Part shown: piece by piece, positions 39,509-48,789 of the stretch
How the letters are laid out: every line of letters begins with the position of its first letter
How positions within the stretch are numbered: position 1 is the stretch's first letter
Origin: Bacteroidota bacterium
Lineage (GTDB): Bacteria > Bacteroidota > Ignavibacteria > Ignavibacteriales > Melioribacteraceae
NCBI GenBank assembly: GCA_023381535.1
Contig: JAMCSN010000240.1
Location: 14,206-78,205, forward strand
DNA: 64,000 nt
Reading direction: 5' to 3'
Notes under the pieces: generated by a model
What the model was told of the DNA's origin: nothing
What the model saw: the letters and a program-made list of their open reading frames with translations, nothing else
The model's database searches: none
Program-made: the position numbers and the translations under genes

Positions 39509-40135
39509 TTAAATTTCTTGGTTCTCTTCTTCCAAAATGTTTTTCAAAAAAGTTTTTCTGTGCATTGGGCTTGCGCCATGTTTTTTAACCGCTTCAATGT
39601 GTGCGCGTGTGCCGTATCCTTTATTTTCCGCCCAACGATATTCCGGAAATTTATTTGATGCCTCGCGCATTATTCTGTCCCGCGTGACTTTTGCAACAAT
39701 AGAAGCGGCAGCAATCGAGAATGATTTTGCATCGCCCTTCACAACGGTTTTGGCTTTTAATGCCGAATGAAACGATTTATTCCCATCGATAAGCACCAGA
39801 TTGGGCTTACGATGAAGTTGTTCAACCGCGCTCTTCATTGCTTTCAAAGTTGCCTGCAGAATATTTATTTCATCTATTTCTTCGTGGTCAATTATACCGA
39901 CGCCGTAACTTTTGCAGTTCTCTACTATCCAACCGAATAATTCTTCGCGCTTGGATTCGGAAAGTTTTTTTGAGTCGTTAATTTCCTTATGGAAAGTTCT
40001 TCTGTCGAAGATTACTGCTGCGGCTACCACAGGTCCGGCAAGCGGTCCGCGTCCGGCTTCATCAACTCCGGCAAGGACTTTGATTTTACCGGAAAGATGT
40101 TTGTTGTCAAAGTTTTTAAGAAAGCTCATGAACAA
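39509..40135 (-). CDS. rnhB: Ribonuclease HII
   Basis: 208 residues with the GVDEAGRGPLAGPVVAAAV motif carrying D-E at the active site, NDSKKLSESKRE, LIDGN and AAASIVAKVTRD; all four acidic catalytic residues are present. It removes ribonucleotides and RNA primers from DNA. ATG at 40129 (two codons later) is an alternative start. The downstream gene is yraN. Confidence 0.96.
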   Translation of the reverse strand: MFMSFLKNFDNKHLSGKIKVLAGVDEAGRGPLAGPVVAAAVIFDRRTFHKEINDSKKLSESKREELFGWIVENCKSYGVGIIDHEEIDEINILQATLKAMKSAVEQLHRKPNLVLIDGNKSFHSALKAKTVVKGDAKSFSIAAASIVAKVTRDRIMREASNKFPEYRWAENKGYGTRAHIEAVKKHGASPMHRKTFLKNILEEENQEI

Positions 40136-40204
40136 AAAAGATCATTCAAAATTTGGAAAAGATTCTTCATTCGATATAACTAGGGAACGTTAATGAATGT
40201 TATG

Positions 40205-40474
40205 CTAATATACTTCTTCGTGAGAACCGATATCTATCAGTAAAACTTTGTTCTCTGCCAAAAATTTGAAAATTACCCGGCAATCATAATCTACCACAAA
40301 TGCCCAACAGTCTTTAAGTATGCCGGATAGTTTATGTGTTCTAAGAAGAGGATTGAAAGGATTTGTTGAAAACAGCTTTATATTTTCTTCGAATTTAGCT
40401 TTTAATTTTTTGTCGGAAGTAATTTTCTTTTTATATGAACGTTTGAATCCGGAATCCCAGACGAATTCAATCAT
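40205..40474 (-). CDS. YafQ/RelE-type mRNA interferase toxin
   Basis: 89 residues. The YafQ-like end CWAFVVDYDCRVIFKFL...LLIDIGSHEEVY is clear, with the preceding HKLSG segment and a basic N-terminal helix (KRSYKKKITSDKKLKAKFEE). The terminal SHEEVY is the usual SHDEVY. Its start overlaps the antitoxin by 8 bp. It should cleave mRNA on ribosomes when the antitoxin is degraded. Confidence 0.87.
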   Translation of the reverse strand: MIEFVWDSGFKRSYKKKITSDKKLKAKFEENIKLFSTNPFNPLLRTHKLSGILKDCWAFVVDYDCRVIFKFLAENKVLLIDIGSHEEVY

Positions 40475-40682
40475 TGTTTAGATCCTTCAACAATTCCTCG
40501 GAGCCGCCGGATTTTATTTTACCAGCTCTGAAATTTTCTTCGATTTCGGAAACTCTACCGTTGATATCTTTTCTTTTTAGCTCTATTAATTGTTTTTGAG
40601 CAATTTCAAGAAAATATTCTTTATCTACATCATTGAGCTTCTGAAAATCATTTAGCGCATCATTAATAGTTATGTCGGCCAT
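40467..40682 (-). CDS. Antitoxin of the YafQ-type pair
   Basis: 71 residues, acidic and helical, no clear DNA-binding motif: NDALNDFQKLNDVDKEYFLE then RKDINGRVSEIEENFRAGKI and a tail with GGSEELLKDLN. This build is common for antitoxins of YafQ/RelE toxins in Bacteroidota-like genomes. Assignment is mainly from the 8-bp overlap with the toxin gene. Confidence 0.75.
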   Translation of the reverse strand: MADITINDALNDFQKLNDVDKEYFLEIAQKQLIELKRKDINGRVSEIEENFRAGKIKSGGSEELLKDLNND

Positions 40683-40794
40683 TTCTATAACCTTTCTTAT
40701 TTTCTTAATAGAAAATAAAGCGAATTATAATTCAATGCAATTGGTCGTCTTCTCGTGACGGCGGATCGGTTATAAAAGGGGAAAAAGGATAAGT

Positions 40795-40860
40795 CTTCAT
40801 CTACATCAAGAATCTAATCGCAAGCATCCAGTATCAAGAATCTAGTATCCTGCATCTAGA
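40795..40860. repeat. Word-like repeat 'AAGAATCTAGTATCC'
   Basis: Units such as ATCAAGAATCTA, GCATCCAGTATC and AAGAATCTAGTATCC follow each other up to the stop codon of the outer-membrane protein gene. The rest of the gap from 40683 shows no gene. Confidence 0.55.
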
Positions 40861-42624
40861 TCAGAACTCATTAATAATTCCAAAGTGAATTTTTCCTTCG
40901 CTTATTGAATCGCCCTTGCCCAATGCAAAACTGACGCCAAGCACACCGAGACTTGTTTCTAAATTAATTCCGAATCCGTAACCGTTTCTAAATCCGGAAA
41001 TCTCGGCGATCTGTCTAGTCTCATCGGCGTTTCGCAAAAAGTAGCCGGAATCAAAAAATAAAAATGCGAATGTTCGTCGTGTAAGCAAAAATCTGTATTC
41101 CAAATTCGACCAAATAATTCTGTTACCTTGAAATTGTTTTTCCCGATATCCGCGTAATGATCGCGCGCCGCCTAAAAAGTATAAATCGCTTATTTCGAAA
41201 TCTGAACCGCGCAGTTCTCTTGCATGAACTGCAAATGCAATGACTTGTTTGCTGATGAACTGTTTGAATATACTAAAGTCGAATTCGAGCCGCTGAAAGT
41301 TTTGTTTTGTTTTCGTATCGGCAGCAATAAATTGAGCCGGGCCGTTAATTGTCTTCTGAGTGAATTTGTACGAGTTGACAAAAAGTATTCCCGATGTCGG
41401 TGCGTAGAAATCATCGCGCGTGTCTATCTTGAGGTTAACGCCGCTTGTGAACGCAGAAGAATTGTAAACTGTAAAAACATTCACATTGCGCTCGGTTGGA
41501 ATGGTTGATTGAGTGTTCACAATTACCGATGCGGAAATTTCCGGTGTCGCAATGTATTCGAGAGCGCCTTCAAAATTGCGCTGCACGTAAGTTGAATCCT
41601 GCTTCCTCTGAAAAAGTGATCCTTGCACGTTAAACGGAAAACCGAAAAGCCACGGTTCCAGATATTGTATTTCAAGTTCTTGCGAGTATTGATTTTCCTG
41701 CTGCCATCTGAATGAAGCGGCACGCCCCGTTCCGAAAAGATTTCTCAAGTTAATATTTACGAAGCCCGTTAAGTAACCTTTTGTGTTGTCGTTCGCGGGG
41801 GGAATGTAGCCGGCAATGCCGTCGAAATAATTTGTTTCTTTTTCCTTAACGGAAATTTTTAACACACCTTCATTTTTTGAATTGATAAAATAAGTCGGTA
41901 CTTCAACCGGTTCAAAAAAACGAAGGCGGTTCAGCTTGTCGGGAATATCATTTATCTGTTTCTGCGAATATGGTTCTCCTTTTTCAATTTGTAACGCGCG
42001 CGTGATAACATTGTCTTTTGTTTTCGTGTTGCCTTCAATTTCAATTTTGTCAATCTTACTTTTCGTCCCTTCGTCAATGGTGAGAAATAGATTTGCCGCG
42101 TGATCGTGCGTTGATGAATCGTCCACGAACTGAACCGACTCAATTCTAACCGAGGCAAAAGGGAGTCCGATGTTCTCGTAATAGTCAAAAATTTCGGAGA
42201 AGGCCGACTCAATGTTTCCTTTTGTGAAAACTTCATTATCAAGATCGGATAAGAAATTTGCAAGCCGAAGAGAATCTTTAAGTCCGGAATTGAAAATAAT
42301 TTTGCCAATAATTGTCGGCTTACCTTCGTCAACATCAACAATTAATTTTGATTTGGAAGAATCGATCTTTTCAACTTTCGAGTTAACTGTCGGGTGAAAG
42401 TAACCTTCGCTGCGCAATGACGAGTAAATTCTTCCGCGAACACTGTCTTCCAATGCCGGAAATATTTTTGTCCCGGCGTTAATCTTCATCCAGCCAAGAT
42501 AACTGTTCACTGAAAAGATTTTATTGCCGGTTATCTCAATCGAAGAAATTGATTGAGCAAAAAGGAGAGTGGTGAATAGAAAAAAAGTCGTTAAACAATT
42601 TCTAATAATTTGGCGAGTCATCAA
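40861..42624 (-). CDS. TamA/BamA-like outer-membrane assembly protein
   Basis: 587 residues. Signal peptide 1-23 (ending LLFAQ). POTRA-like repeats follow (ISSIEITGNKIFS; PTIIGKIIFNSG; KIDKIEIEGNTKTKDNVI with the classic ENGN-type start). The C-terminal barrel ends with FALGKGDSISEGKIHFGIINEF; the SFRW...GRAASFRW region and the RGYREKQFQGNR (VRGY-like) loop are typical for the Omp85 family. It is probably a TamA-type factor or a second BamA-like protein, since 587 residues is short for BamA. It overlaps the upstream kinase gene by 23 bp. Confidence 0.85.
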   Translation of the reverse strand: MMTRQIIRNCLTTFFLFTTLLFAQSISSIEITGNKIFSVNSYLGWMKINAGTKIFPALEDSVRGRIYSSLRSEGYFHPTVNSKVEKIDSSKSKLIVDVDEGKPTIIGKIIFNSGLKDSLRLANFLSDLDNEVFTKGNIESAFSEIFDYYENIGLPFASVRIESVQFVDDSSTHDHAANLFLTIDEGTKSKIDKIEIEGNTKTKDNVITRALQIEKGEPYSQKQINDIPDKLNRLRFFEPVEVPTYFINSKNEGVLKISVKEKETNYFDGIAGYIPPANDNTKGYLTGFVNINLRNLFGTGRAASFRWQQENQYSQELEIQYLEPWLFGFPFNVQGSLFQRKQDSTYVQRNFEGALEYIATPEISASVIVNTQSTIPTERNVNVFTVYNSSAFTSGVNLKIDTRDDFYAPTSGILFVNSYKFTQKTINGPAQFIAADTKTKQNFQRLEFDFSIFKQFISKQVIAFAVHARELRGSDFEISDLYFLGGARSLRGYREKQFQGNRIIWSNLEYRFLLTRRTFAFLFFDSGYFLRNADETRQIAEISGFRNGYGFGINLETSLGVLGVSFALGKGDSISEGKIHFGIINEF

Positions 42625-43570
42625 TTATCTTCATCTTTTTGCCGACGGGTGTAATTGTCACTTTTTCAAGATACCCATTCATTTGGTCAAACGAAACCGA
42701 GCATGTTTCGAGCATCGAAGCGTTGGCTACTCCTAATGCCGCTGCAATTTTTGCGAACTCTTCAAACACAAGAGACTTTTCCATTCCGTAAGCAATTCCC
42801 GCTACGAATGCATCGCCGCTTCCGGTTGCGTCGATCGTTTTAATTTGCGGCTGATCAATCTTGTAATGAAAATCAAATTTTGAAACGTACGCCGCATTAG
42901 CGCCGTCGGTTAGAAAAGCTAGTTTTACCCCTTTGGAATATAGCCCGCGCAAGTATTCAAGTTTGTCTGATTCGCTGTGAATTGAAATATGGAGCGACCT
43001 TTCAACTTCGGAAACGTTATTGTGAATTGCAGTCGGCGACGCATCAATGCAATTTTTAAGATGGCTCCCGTAAGTATCCAGTATGGAAATTTTATCATGT
43101 TTGTTTGCAAGTTCGATTCCAAACGGGAAGATATCGTCGGTAGCCGGAGAGGGGGAACTCCCGGCGAAAACTACGATTGAGCAATTCTGAATCATCTTTT
43201 CAAGTTTGCTTTTGAAGTCCGATGATTCCGAAATGTTTACTTCGCTGTTTGTGCCGAAAAAGGTCGAGATGCGATTTGAATTCTCTTCGATGATTACATC
43301 TGCCGAGCGTGTTTCGGATTTTGTAGAAACAACACTTAAATCAATTTTATCATCGGTGATGCAATGACGCAAAATTTTTCCGTTGTTTCCGCCCAAGAAA
43401 GTAAAAGCATGATTCGAAATTCCCAGCAGGTTCAACTGTCTGCTTACGTTTATTCCTTTTCCGCCGGCAGAAAAAGTTTCTCTGACGCATCTGTTTTCTT
43501 TTCCAAGTTCAACGGAATGAAAAAACAATCGTCTTTCTAAAAGCGGATTGATTGTAACAGTGAGAATCAT
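42602..43570 (-). CDS. PfkB-family sugar kinase, 1-phosphofructokinase-like
   Basis: 322 residues. The N-terminal TVTINPLLERRLFF, FSAGGKGINVSRQLNLLG and C-terminal IDATGSGDAFVAGIAYG are the PfkB signatures; the catalytic Asp is in GSGDAF. The TVT(L/I)NP start and GGKGINVSR point to the 1-phosphofructokinase/tagatose-6-phosphate kinase branch. It should phosphorylate a sugar phosphate with ATP; the exact substrate cannot be decided. No fru PTS genes are nearby. It ends inside the following gene by a 23-bp overlap. Confidence 0.87.
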   Translation of the reverse strand: MILTVTINPLLERRLFFHSVELGKENRCVRETFSAGGKGINVSRQLNLLGISNHAFTFLGGNNGKILRHCITDDKIDLSVVSTKSETRSADVIIEENSNRISTFFGTNSEVNISESSDFKSKLEKMIQNCSIVVFAGSSPSPATDDIFPFGIELANKHDKISILDTYGSHLKNCIDASPTAIHNNVSEVERSLHISIHSESDKLEYLRGLYSKGVKLAFLTDGANAAYVSKFDFHYKIDQPQIKTIDATGSGDAFVAGIAYGMEKSLVFEEFAKIAAALGVANASMLETCSVSFDQMNGYLEKVTITPVGKKMKIIDDSPNY

Positions 43571-43616
43571 TTTAAAAGTAGATTTAAGATTAGCGGAATG
43601 AATTTAACCTTCATAG

Positions 43617-43658
43617 TAACTCTACGTTCTACACTCTTCACTATTGTTCAACGTTCTA
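43617..43658. repeat. Word-like repeat 'ACGTTCTA'
   Basis: Short units (TCTACGTTCTACACTC, TTCACTATTGTTC, AACGTTCTATTAC) lead up to the stop of the GWxTD gene. The style matches the other repeats listed. Confidence 0.4.
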
Positions 43659-44933
43659 TTACTGCCTATATCCAGGCCAGCGGCTGTAATCCGGATTAAC
43701 AAGCCTGTAATCGCCAAATCCGGTTTGATCAGAAAAAACAAAGCTGCGGTTCAGATCGTAATAATCCCAAACTTCATACGGCTTTGCATCGGGATCCATC
43801 GGATGCCGTTCAACATAACTGGGCGGTCCAAACGTAACATAGACCATTCCCATGTCGGAATGCCATCCGGCGCCGAATCCTTTGAAATGTTTGTTCGCGT
43901 ATTCAATTCTCCGGTAGTATTCGTAGAGTATCGGGTTCTCGTCAACTTTCGGATTCGGTTTTTTCTTATCCCAGTAAGCGAGGAAGCGGTTAAGTTTTTC
44001 ATCGTAAGTTTTGGCATCTTTTATAAAATCCAATTCATCCGGCGATGCGATGTAAAGCATTTCATCAACAGCCAGGTCAAGATCGGTTATAGTATTCGGC
44101 ACGCCGTAGATTATCGAATAAAACTTTTTCTCGGTTGTTTCAACATCTTTCCAATCTTTGTTCTTCAACGCAACTTTCAATGTATAATCTCCCAAAGAAA
44201 AGTTTGCATTTTTGATTGTGTGTTTGATAAGATTGTTCCCGGCTTTTAATGTACGTGGATCGTCCTGCTTGAAAGACTTACCGCTCTTTAATTCGTTCAT
44301 CGAGTATTCAAGAACCACATCGCGGGCTTTGTTCGAATAAATAGTGAAGAAAAAGGAAAGTGAATCGGTTTTGTTTGTAACAAAGGTTGAAACATTCGGA
44401 ATAATTTTTTCGCCGGTAGAATCTTTTACGACATCGGAGATAAACATTACGTCGCTCATACCGAGGGTATCCGAAATCTGCCGGACAGTCAACGGAATTT
44501 CCTTAAAAGATGTTCTTCGGGATTCCGAATCCTCGACGATACATTTCAAAAAATACTTGCCGGGATTCATATCGTAACTTTTGTAGCTCAGGTTGAAATT
44601 GTTTTTGGAAAGTGTCTGATCGAAATCATCCGACTTAACGCGTTCTTTCCATATCCTTTCAAACAGAACGTTCTTTTTACTCTCGTCTAGAAAAGTTAAA
44701 GTAACGTCGTACGTGGCGTGGTATGAGTTTTCCTTTTTTACAAATTGAATGCTTGAATAGGGGACTTTTACAAATACATCTACACGCGATTTATTCGGAA
44801 CCGTGCTTTTGTAATTGGCGTAATCCACCGAAAAATTAATAACGCTTCCGAAAGCACCTGCGCGTGCTGAATATTCAACTTGCGCGTATAAAACCGCACC
44901 GAATAAACACCAGATCAATGCCAACCGTTTCAT
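43659..44933 (-). CDS. GWxTD-domain exported protein
   Basis: 424 residues. Signal peptide 1-17. The N-terminal two thirds are beta-rich (several Ig-like strands). The C-terminal 130 residues match the GWxTD domain: FLAYWDKKKPNP, EYYRRIEYANKHF, GAGWHSDMGMVYVTFGPPS and VWDYYDLNRSFVF, with GWHSD in place of GWxTD. The domain is found in Ignavibacteria, Acidobacteria and relatives; its function is unknown. It starts within the last 4 bp of rimO, so it is co-translated with that gene, and its neighbourhood is cell-envelope and RNA modification. Confidence 0.88.
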   Translation of the reverse strand: MKRLALIWCLFGAVLYAQVEYSARAGAFGSVINFSVDYANYKSTVPNKSRVDVFVKVPYSSIQFVKKENSYHATYDVTLTFLDESKKNVLFERIWKERVKSDDFDQTLSKNNFNLSYKSYDMNPGKYFLKCIVEDSESRRTSFKEIPLTVRQISDTLGMSDVMFISDVVKDSTGEKIIPNVSTFVTNKTDSLSFFFTIYSNKARDVVLEYSMNELKSGKSFKQDDPRTLKAGNNLIKHTIKNANFSLGDYTLKVALKNKDWKDVETTEKKFYSIIYGVPNTITDLDLAVDEMLYIASPDELDFIKDAKTYDEKLNRFLAYWDKKKPNPKVDENPILYEYYRRIEYANKHFKGFGAGWHSDMGMVYVTFGPPSYVERHPMDPDAKPYEVWDYYDLNRSFVFSDQTGFGDYRLVNPDYSRWPGYRQ

Positions 44934-46258
44934 TGTGACTCCTTTGCTTGCGTACGTAACTTGCTAACTTCAGTTAACTTACCAAATAAATCATACTCAT
45001 TGCAATCGTAAATTTCAACATCATAAAATTCACCAATCTCTAATTCACCTTTTTTTGCATCTATTATTACCTCACCGTCCACTTCCGGCGCGTCGCGTTC
45101 GGTTCGTCCGATGTACTGATTGTTTTCAAAATCGTCAATAACCACTTTCATTTTTTTGCCGATAAACAAACGATTCTTTTCTTCCGAAATATTTTTTTGA
45201 ATTTCCATTAACGTCGCTTTTCTTTCTTCTTTTGTTTCCAGCGAAACCGGATCGTTAAGAATAAAACTCGGTGTGTTTTCTTCAACCGAATAATTGAACA
45301 CGCCGAAACGGTCAAATTTTATATCGCGGACGAAACCGCAAAGTTCCTCAAATTCATTTTCTGTTTCATTCGGGTAGCCGACAATAAAAGTCGTCCGCAA
45401 AGTTAAGTTTGGAATTCGTTCTTTCAACAGTTGCAGAAGTTCTACGGTTCTTCTTTTCGTTATACCGCGCCGCATGGATTTTAAAACATTATCGGAAATA
45501 TGCTGAAGTGGTATGTCGATGTATTTGCAAATTTTAGGATTGACGGCAATTTCTTCAATCAAATCATCCGGTAGGTGTGAGGGATAAACATAAAGTAAAC
45601 GGATCCACTCGATACCTGAAATCCCGGACAATCGCCGCAGAAGCTCAGCAATGTTTCTCTTGCCGTTTAAATCGATTCCGTAATCGGTCGTGTCTTGTCC
45701 GATGAGAATTAATTCTTTAACTCCTTTTGCTGCGAGCAGCGACGCTTCATTTAACAATTCATCCATCGGTTTGGTTTTATGAACTCCGCGCATAAGCGGG
45801 ATAGCACAAAAGGAACACGGGTTATCGCACCCTTCGCTGATTTTCAGATAAGCAAAATGTTTCGGCGTGGTAACTATTCGCTCGCCGAGCAGTTCATATT
45901 TCAAGTTGCCGCCGAACTCGCGGACAATTCCTTCATAAGCTTCGGTTCCGAAGAATGCATCGACTTCCGGAATCTCTTTCATCAAATCATTCATATATCT
46001 TTCAGAAAGACAGCCAGCGACTATAACTTTTTTCAGCTTTCCTTTTTTCTTCAGCTCGATTGCCGAAAGAATTGTGTTGATGGATTCCTCTTTCGCCGCG
46101 TCAATAAATCCGCACGTGTTGATCACAACGGAATCGGCTTTGTTAGCGTCGCCGATCAAATCAAATTTATTCAGTTTCAGTTGACTCATCAGCCGTTCGG
46201 AATCAACCGTGTTCTTTGAACAGCCGAGTGTTATAACGGAAATTTTTTCTTTGTTCAT
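44930..46258 (-). CDS. rimO: Ribosomal protein S12 methylthiotransferase RimO
   Basis: About 442 residues from the ATG at 46258 (MNKEKISVITLGCSKN), the usual beginning; an upstream ATG at 46306 is in frame. The N-terminal UPF0004 domain holds cysteines for the auxiliary cluster (GCSKN, NTCGF, GCLSERY), the radical-SAM site is SEGCDNPCSFC, and a TRAM-like domain ends the protein. RimO methylthiolates Asp in protein S12. The MRGVHK continuation distinguishes it from MiaB, which is at 60153. It is followed by the GWxTD gene with 4 bp overlap. Confidence 0.95.
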   Translation of the reverse strand: MNKEKISVITLGCSKNTVDSERLMSQLKLNKFDLIGDANKADSVVINTCGFIDAAKEESINTILSAIELKKKGKLKKVIVAGCLSERYMNDLMKEIPEVDAFFGTEAYEGIVREFGGNLKYELLGERIVTTPKHFAYLKISEGCDNPCSFCAIPLMRGVHKTKPMDELLNEASLLAAKGVKELILIGQDTTDYGIDLNGKRNIAELLRRLSGISGIEWIRLLYVYPSHLPDDLIEEIAVNPKICKYIDIPLQHISDNVLKSMRRGITKRRTVELLQLLKERIPNLTLRTTFIVGYPNETENEFEELCGFVRDIKFDRFGVFNYSVEENTPSFILNDPVSLETKEERKATLMEIQKNISEEKNRLFIGKKMKVVIDDFENNQYIGRTERDAPEVDGEVIIDAKKGELEIGEFYDVEIYDCNEYDLFGKLTEVSKLRTQAKESQ

Positions 46259-46310
46259 GTGAAAAAATCTTTCAGGTAAATCATAATGTTTGTTTTGGAA
46301 TGACAATGCT

Positions 46311-47141
46311 TTACTTGGCTATATAATTGAGGTACAAATATACAACCGGTGCAGAGAAAAGTAATGAATCGAACCGGTCAAAAATTCCGCCGTGACCCGG
46401 TATGATTGAAGACGAATCCTTAACAAATGTGTCCCGCTTGATCAGGCTTTCAATTAGGTCGCCGATTTGCCCGACGGTTCCTACAATCAGACCGATAACT
46501 ATTGCGTCGCTCCAGCTTAGGAAATCAGCCATGATAGATTTGCACGCCAACATTCCGATGATTGAAAAAACAAATCCGGCGAACGCGCCTTCCCAGCTTT
46601 TGTTGGGACTTACACGCGGCATCAATTTATTTTTTCCGTATGCGGTTCCTAAAAAGTAAGCGGCGGAATCGCAAATCCATATCGCAACCAAAATTGAAAT
46701 AATCAGATACCCGCCCTGGCTGTAAATGAAAATGGAATCGTTATAGAATTCGCGCAAGCTAACAAGCGCAGAGGAAAAAAATCCTATGTAGAAAATTCCT
46801 AGAAGAGAAGCTCCAAGGTTTGATACGGCGGATTCTTTATTCCGGAACAGTTCAAAAAGCAGCAGCACAGCCACAATTAAAAAAAATAAAATTTTGAAAT
46901 CGATAAAAGTTTTGTACTCATTTAAAATGATGGCAACAATGGCTAAATATCCAACGAGATTATTCGTGAAGTATTTTCTGTTCTTAACCATCTTAGAAAA
47001 TTCATGAAACGACACCAGTCCGATAAACGCTGCGAAGGCCAGGAAGGGATATTTTCCGTAGAGACTTACAATGACGATTAGCGGAATGCCTAAAACGGCA
47101 ACGATCACCCGGGTTGAGAGCTTGCTGAATGCTTTTGCCAT
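46311..47141 (-). CDS. cdsA: Phosphatidate cytidylyltransferase
   Basis: 276 residues, multi-pass membrane protein with the CdsA signature near the C-terminus (SPNKSWEGAFAGFVFS, IGDLIESLIKRDTFVKDSSS and IPGHGGIFDRFDSLLF). It makes CDP-diacylglycerol for phospholipid synthesis. The gene starts directly at the stop of the DUF2007 gene (47142), suggesting a shared transcript with it and perhaps with the CPBP protease. Confidence 0.95.
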   Translation of the reverse strand: MAKAFSKLSTRVIVAVLGIPLIVIVSLYGKYPFLAFAAFIGLVSFHEFSKMVKNRKYFTNNLVGYLAIVAIILNEYKTFIDFKILFFLIVAVLLLFELFRNKESAVSNLGASLLGIFYIGFFSSALVSLREFYNDSIFIYSQGGYLIISILVAIWICDSAAYFLGTAYGKNKLMPRVSPNKSWEGAFAGFVFSIIGMLACKSIMADFLSWSDAIVIGLIVGTVGQIGDLIESLIKRDTFVKDSSSIIPGHGGIFDRFDSLLFSAPVVYLYLNYIAK

Positions 47142-47483
47142 TTATTCCCCGTCATCAGTTTTGGATTCTTCAATATCGCGAATGATCGCTACAGTTTCTT
47201 GAACATTTTTCTTCTGCACAAGCAATTTTACAACCGCCAAGTCTCCAACGCCGGGATAGCTTCTATCCTTTTGAGAAATGATTAGCGATTCAATCTCGGC
47301 ACCGGCAAGATTGGCTTTCAACATTTCGGCTTGATACGGTTCATCGCAAGTATAAACTATTACCCAGTCTTTCGGATGAACAAGATGTCCTTCGAAATCT
47401 TCGACCGGAATAAGCTTCGCGCCGCAATCGGCACAAACCTTTACTCCCTCAACATATTCGTATTCACATCGCGGGCAAATCAT
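47142..47483 (-). CDS. Zinc-ribbon and DUF2007-domain protein
   Basis: 113 residues: a zinc ribbon at the N-terminus (CPRCEYEYVEGVKVCADCG, four Cys) then a DUF2007-like domain (VIVYTCDEPYQAEMLKANLAGA, IESLIISQKD, VGDLAVVKLLVQKK). DUF2007 proteins are called putative signal transducing proteins without known function. It abuts cdsA directly downstream and follows the CPBP gene by 12 bp, forming a three-gene unit. Confidence 0.8.
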   Translation of the reverse strand: MICPRCEYEYVEGVKVCADCGAKLIPVEDFEGHLVHPKDWVIVYTCDEPYQAEMLKANLAGAEIESLIISQKDRSYPGVGDLAVVKLLVQKKNVQETVAIIRDIEESKTDDGE

Positions 47484-47495
47484 CTCTGCCTCCTT

Positions 47496-48443
47496 TCATT
47501 TTGAGGTAAGTCTGTGGTAATTCTTCCTAATGAAAATCATGTATGAGAAAAACAAAAGAGCAAACATCACAAACGTAATCAACTGAGGAACAAATTGAGA
47601 ACTCTGGACGCCGGCGGACTTTATTAAGTCATCGTTGCCTAAGATTACGAATGCTAAAACGGAAACCAGGTTGTTAAAAAAGTGAAGAGTCATCGAAACA
47701 AAAATAGAATCGCTTAAATATGCTGCGTAACCGAAATAAACTCCCAAAGAAATAAGCGGGATTGCGCCGTAAGGGTTGAAGTGATACAGTCCGAAAAAAA
47801 TGGCTGTGATAAAAATGCTTAAGAACGGTTTAAACTTTTGTTCAAAACTTTTCTGAACCAAGCCTCTGAATAATGTCTCCTCGCAGATAGCGGGAATTAC
47901 GGCAACGACAAATATTATGAACGAGGTTTCGAACGGCGAATGCGACGTTAACAAACTTCCGTAAGTCGTAGTTACAAGTTTATCGATTTGATCCAAGAAA
48001 TCGGTAAATCTTTTAATCAAAGGAAAGGAACTTGCCAGTTTGGTAAGAATAGTATTCTGAAGCGAAAGAAAAGCCTGAAGAAGCGGTGTAAGTAAAAACA
48101 ATCCTATCACAAACGCGCCAACTTCTTTCAGATGGGGAAATTTCATCCGCAAAATAAATGTGGTGTTATGATGGTAAATTCTTTTCGCAAGGATTAATGT
48201 CGGCAGAAGAATAAGCAAGATTTGTCCGCCCATGGTTAACAAACGGATAGCGTTAACATCAGCTTTCTCAAAGTTAAATCCGAAGATTGCCAAAGTTAAA
48301 ATTGCACCGCCGACTTGGTAGAGAAGAAAAATTCCTACGAGGGCAATAAACGCCGTTGCAACAGGAGATAATGTTGAAAACGGTTCTTTCTCCTCATTTT
48401 TTTCTTCCGGTGCGGGTTGCTGGTTTTGAAATTCTTCGTTCAT
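47496..48443 (-). CDS. CPBP-family intramembrane metalloprotease
   Basis: 315 residues. A charged cytosolic start is followed by about eight membrane helices. The active-site motifs of the CAAX/CPBP (Abi) family are present: EETLFRGLVQ (E-E...R), FGLYHFNPYG (H) and a later LHFFNN (H, N). The substrate is unknown. It is the first gene of the unit with the zinc-ribbon protein and cdsA. Confidence 0.88.
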   Translation of the reverse strand: MNEEFQNQQPAPEEKNEEKEPFSTLSPVATAFIALVGIFLLYQVGGAILTLAIFGFNFEKADVNAIRLLTMGGQILLILLPTLILAKRIYHHNTTFILRMKFPHLKEVGAFVIGLFLLTPLLQAFLSLQNTILTKLASSFPLIKRFTDFLDQIDKLVTTTYGSLLTSHSPFETSFIIFVVAVIPAICEETLFRGLVQKSFEQKFKPFLSIFITAIFFGLYHFNPYGAIPLISLGVYFGYAAYLSDSIFVSMTLHFFNNLVSVLAFVILGNDDLIKSAGVQSSQFVPQLITFVMFALLFFSYMIFIRKNYHRLTSK

Positions 48444-48554
48444 GCAATTCCAAATTAATCAAAAGGTGAGAGATTTGCTAAGAATTCTGCATTATGCGTG
48501 AGTATTTCTCCAAAATGAATGTTAAATTTCTGGTGTCATTGGAAGGAACTCAAT

Positions 48555-48788
48555 ATGGAAATTACAAATACTAGAATCACGATAGATGAGAATATCTGTA
48601 ACGGTAAACCTACAATCAGAGGCAAGAGGATTACTGTTCAAACTATTTTGGAATTTTTATCTGCTGGTGAAAAACCGGAAGATATTATTAAACAATATCC
48701 ATCTCTTGAATACGAAGACATTTCTGCATGTCTTAAATTTTCATCGGAATTAATGAACCGGAACTACATCATTAAAGCTGTTTCTTAA
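48555..48788 (+). CDS. DUF433-family antitoxin
   Basis: 77 residues from ATG 48555, with GGAAGGA upstream; the in-frame ATG at 48519 is less likely. The DUF433 core is visible: ITIDENICNGKPTIRGKRIT, VQTILEFLSAGEKPEDIIKQ and YPSLEYEDISACLKF, a winged-helix-like fold that binds the operator. It pairs with the PIN-like gene 1 bp downstream as a VapBC-like toxin-antitoxin module. Confidence 0.88.
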   Translation: MEITNTRITIDENICNGKPTIRGKRITVQTILEFLSAGEKPEDIIKQYPSLEYEDISACLKFSSELMNRNYIIKAVS

Positions 48789-48789
48789 T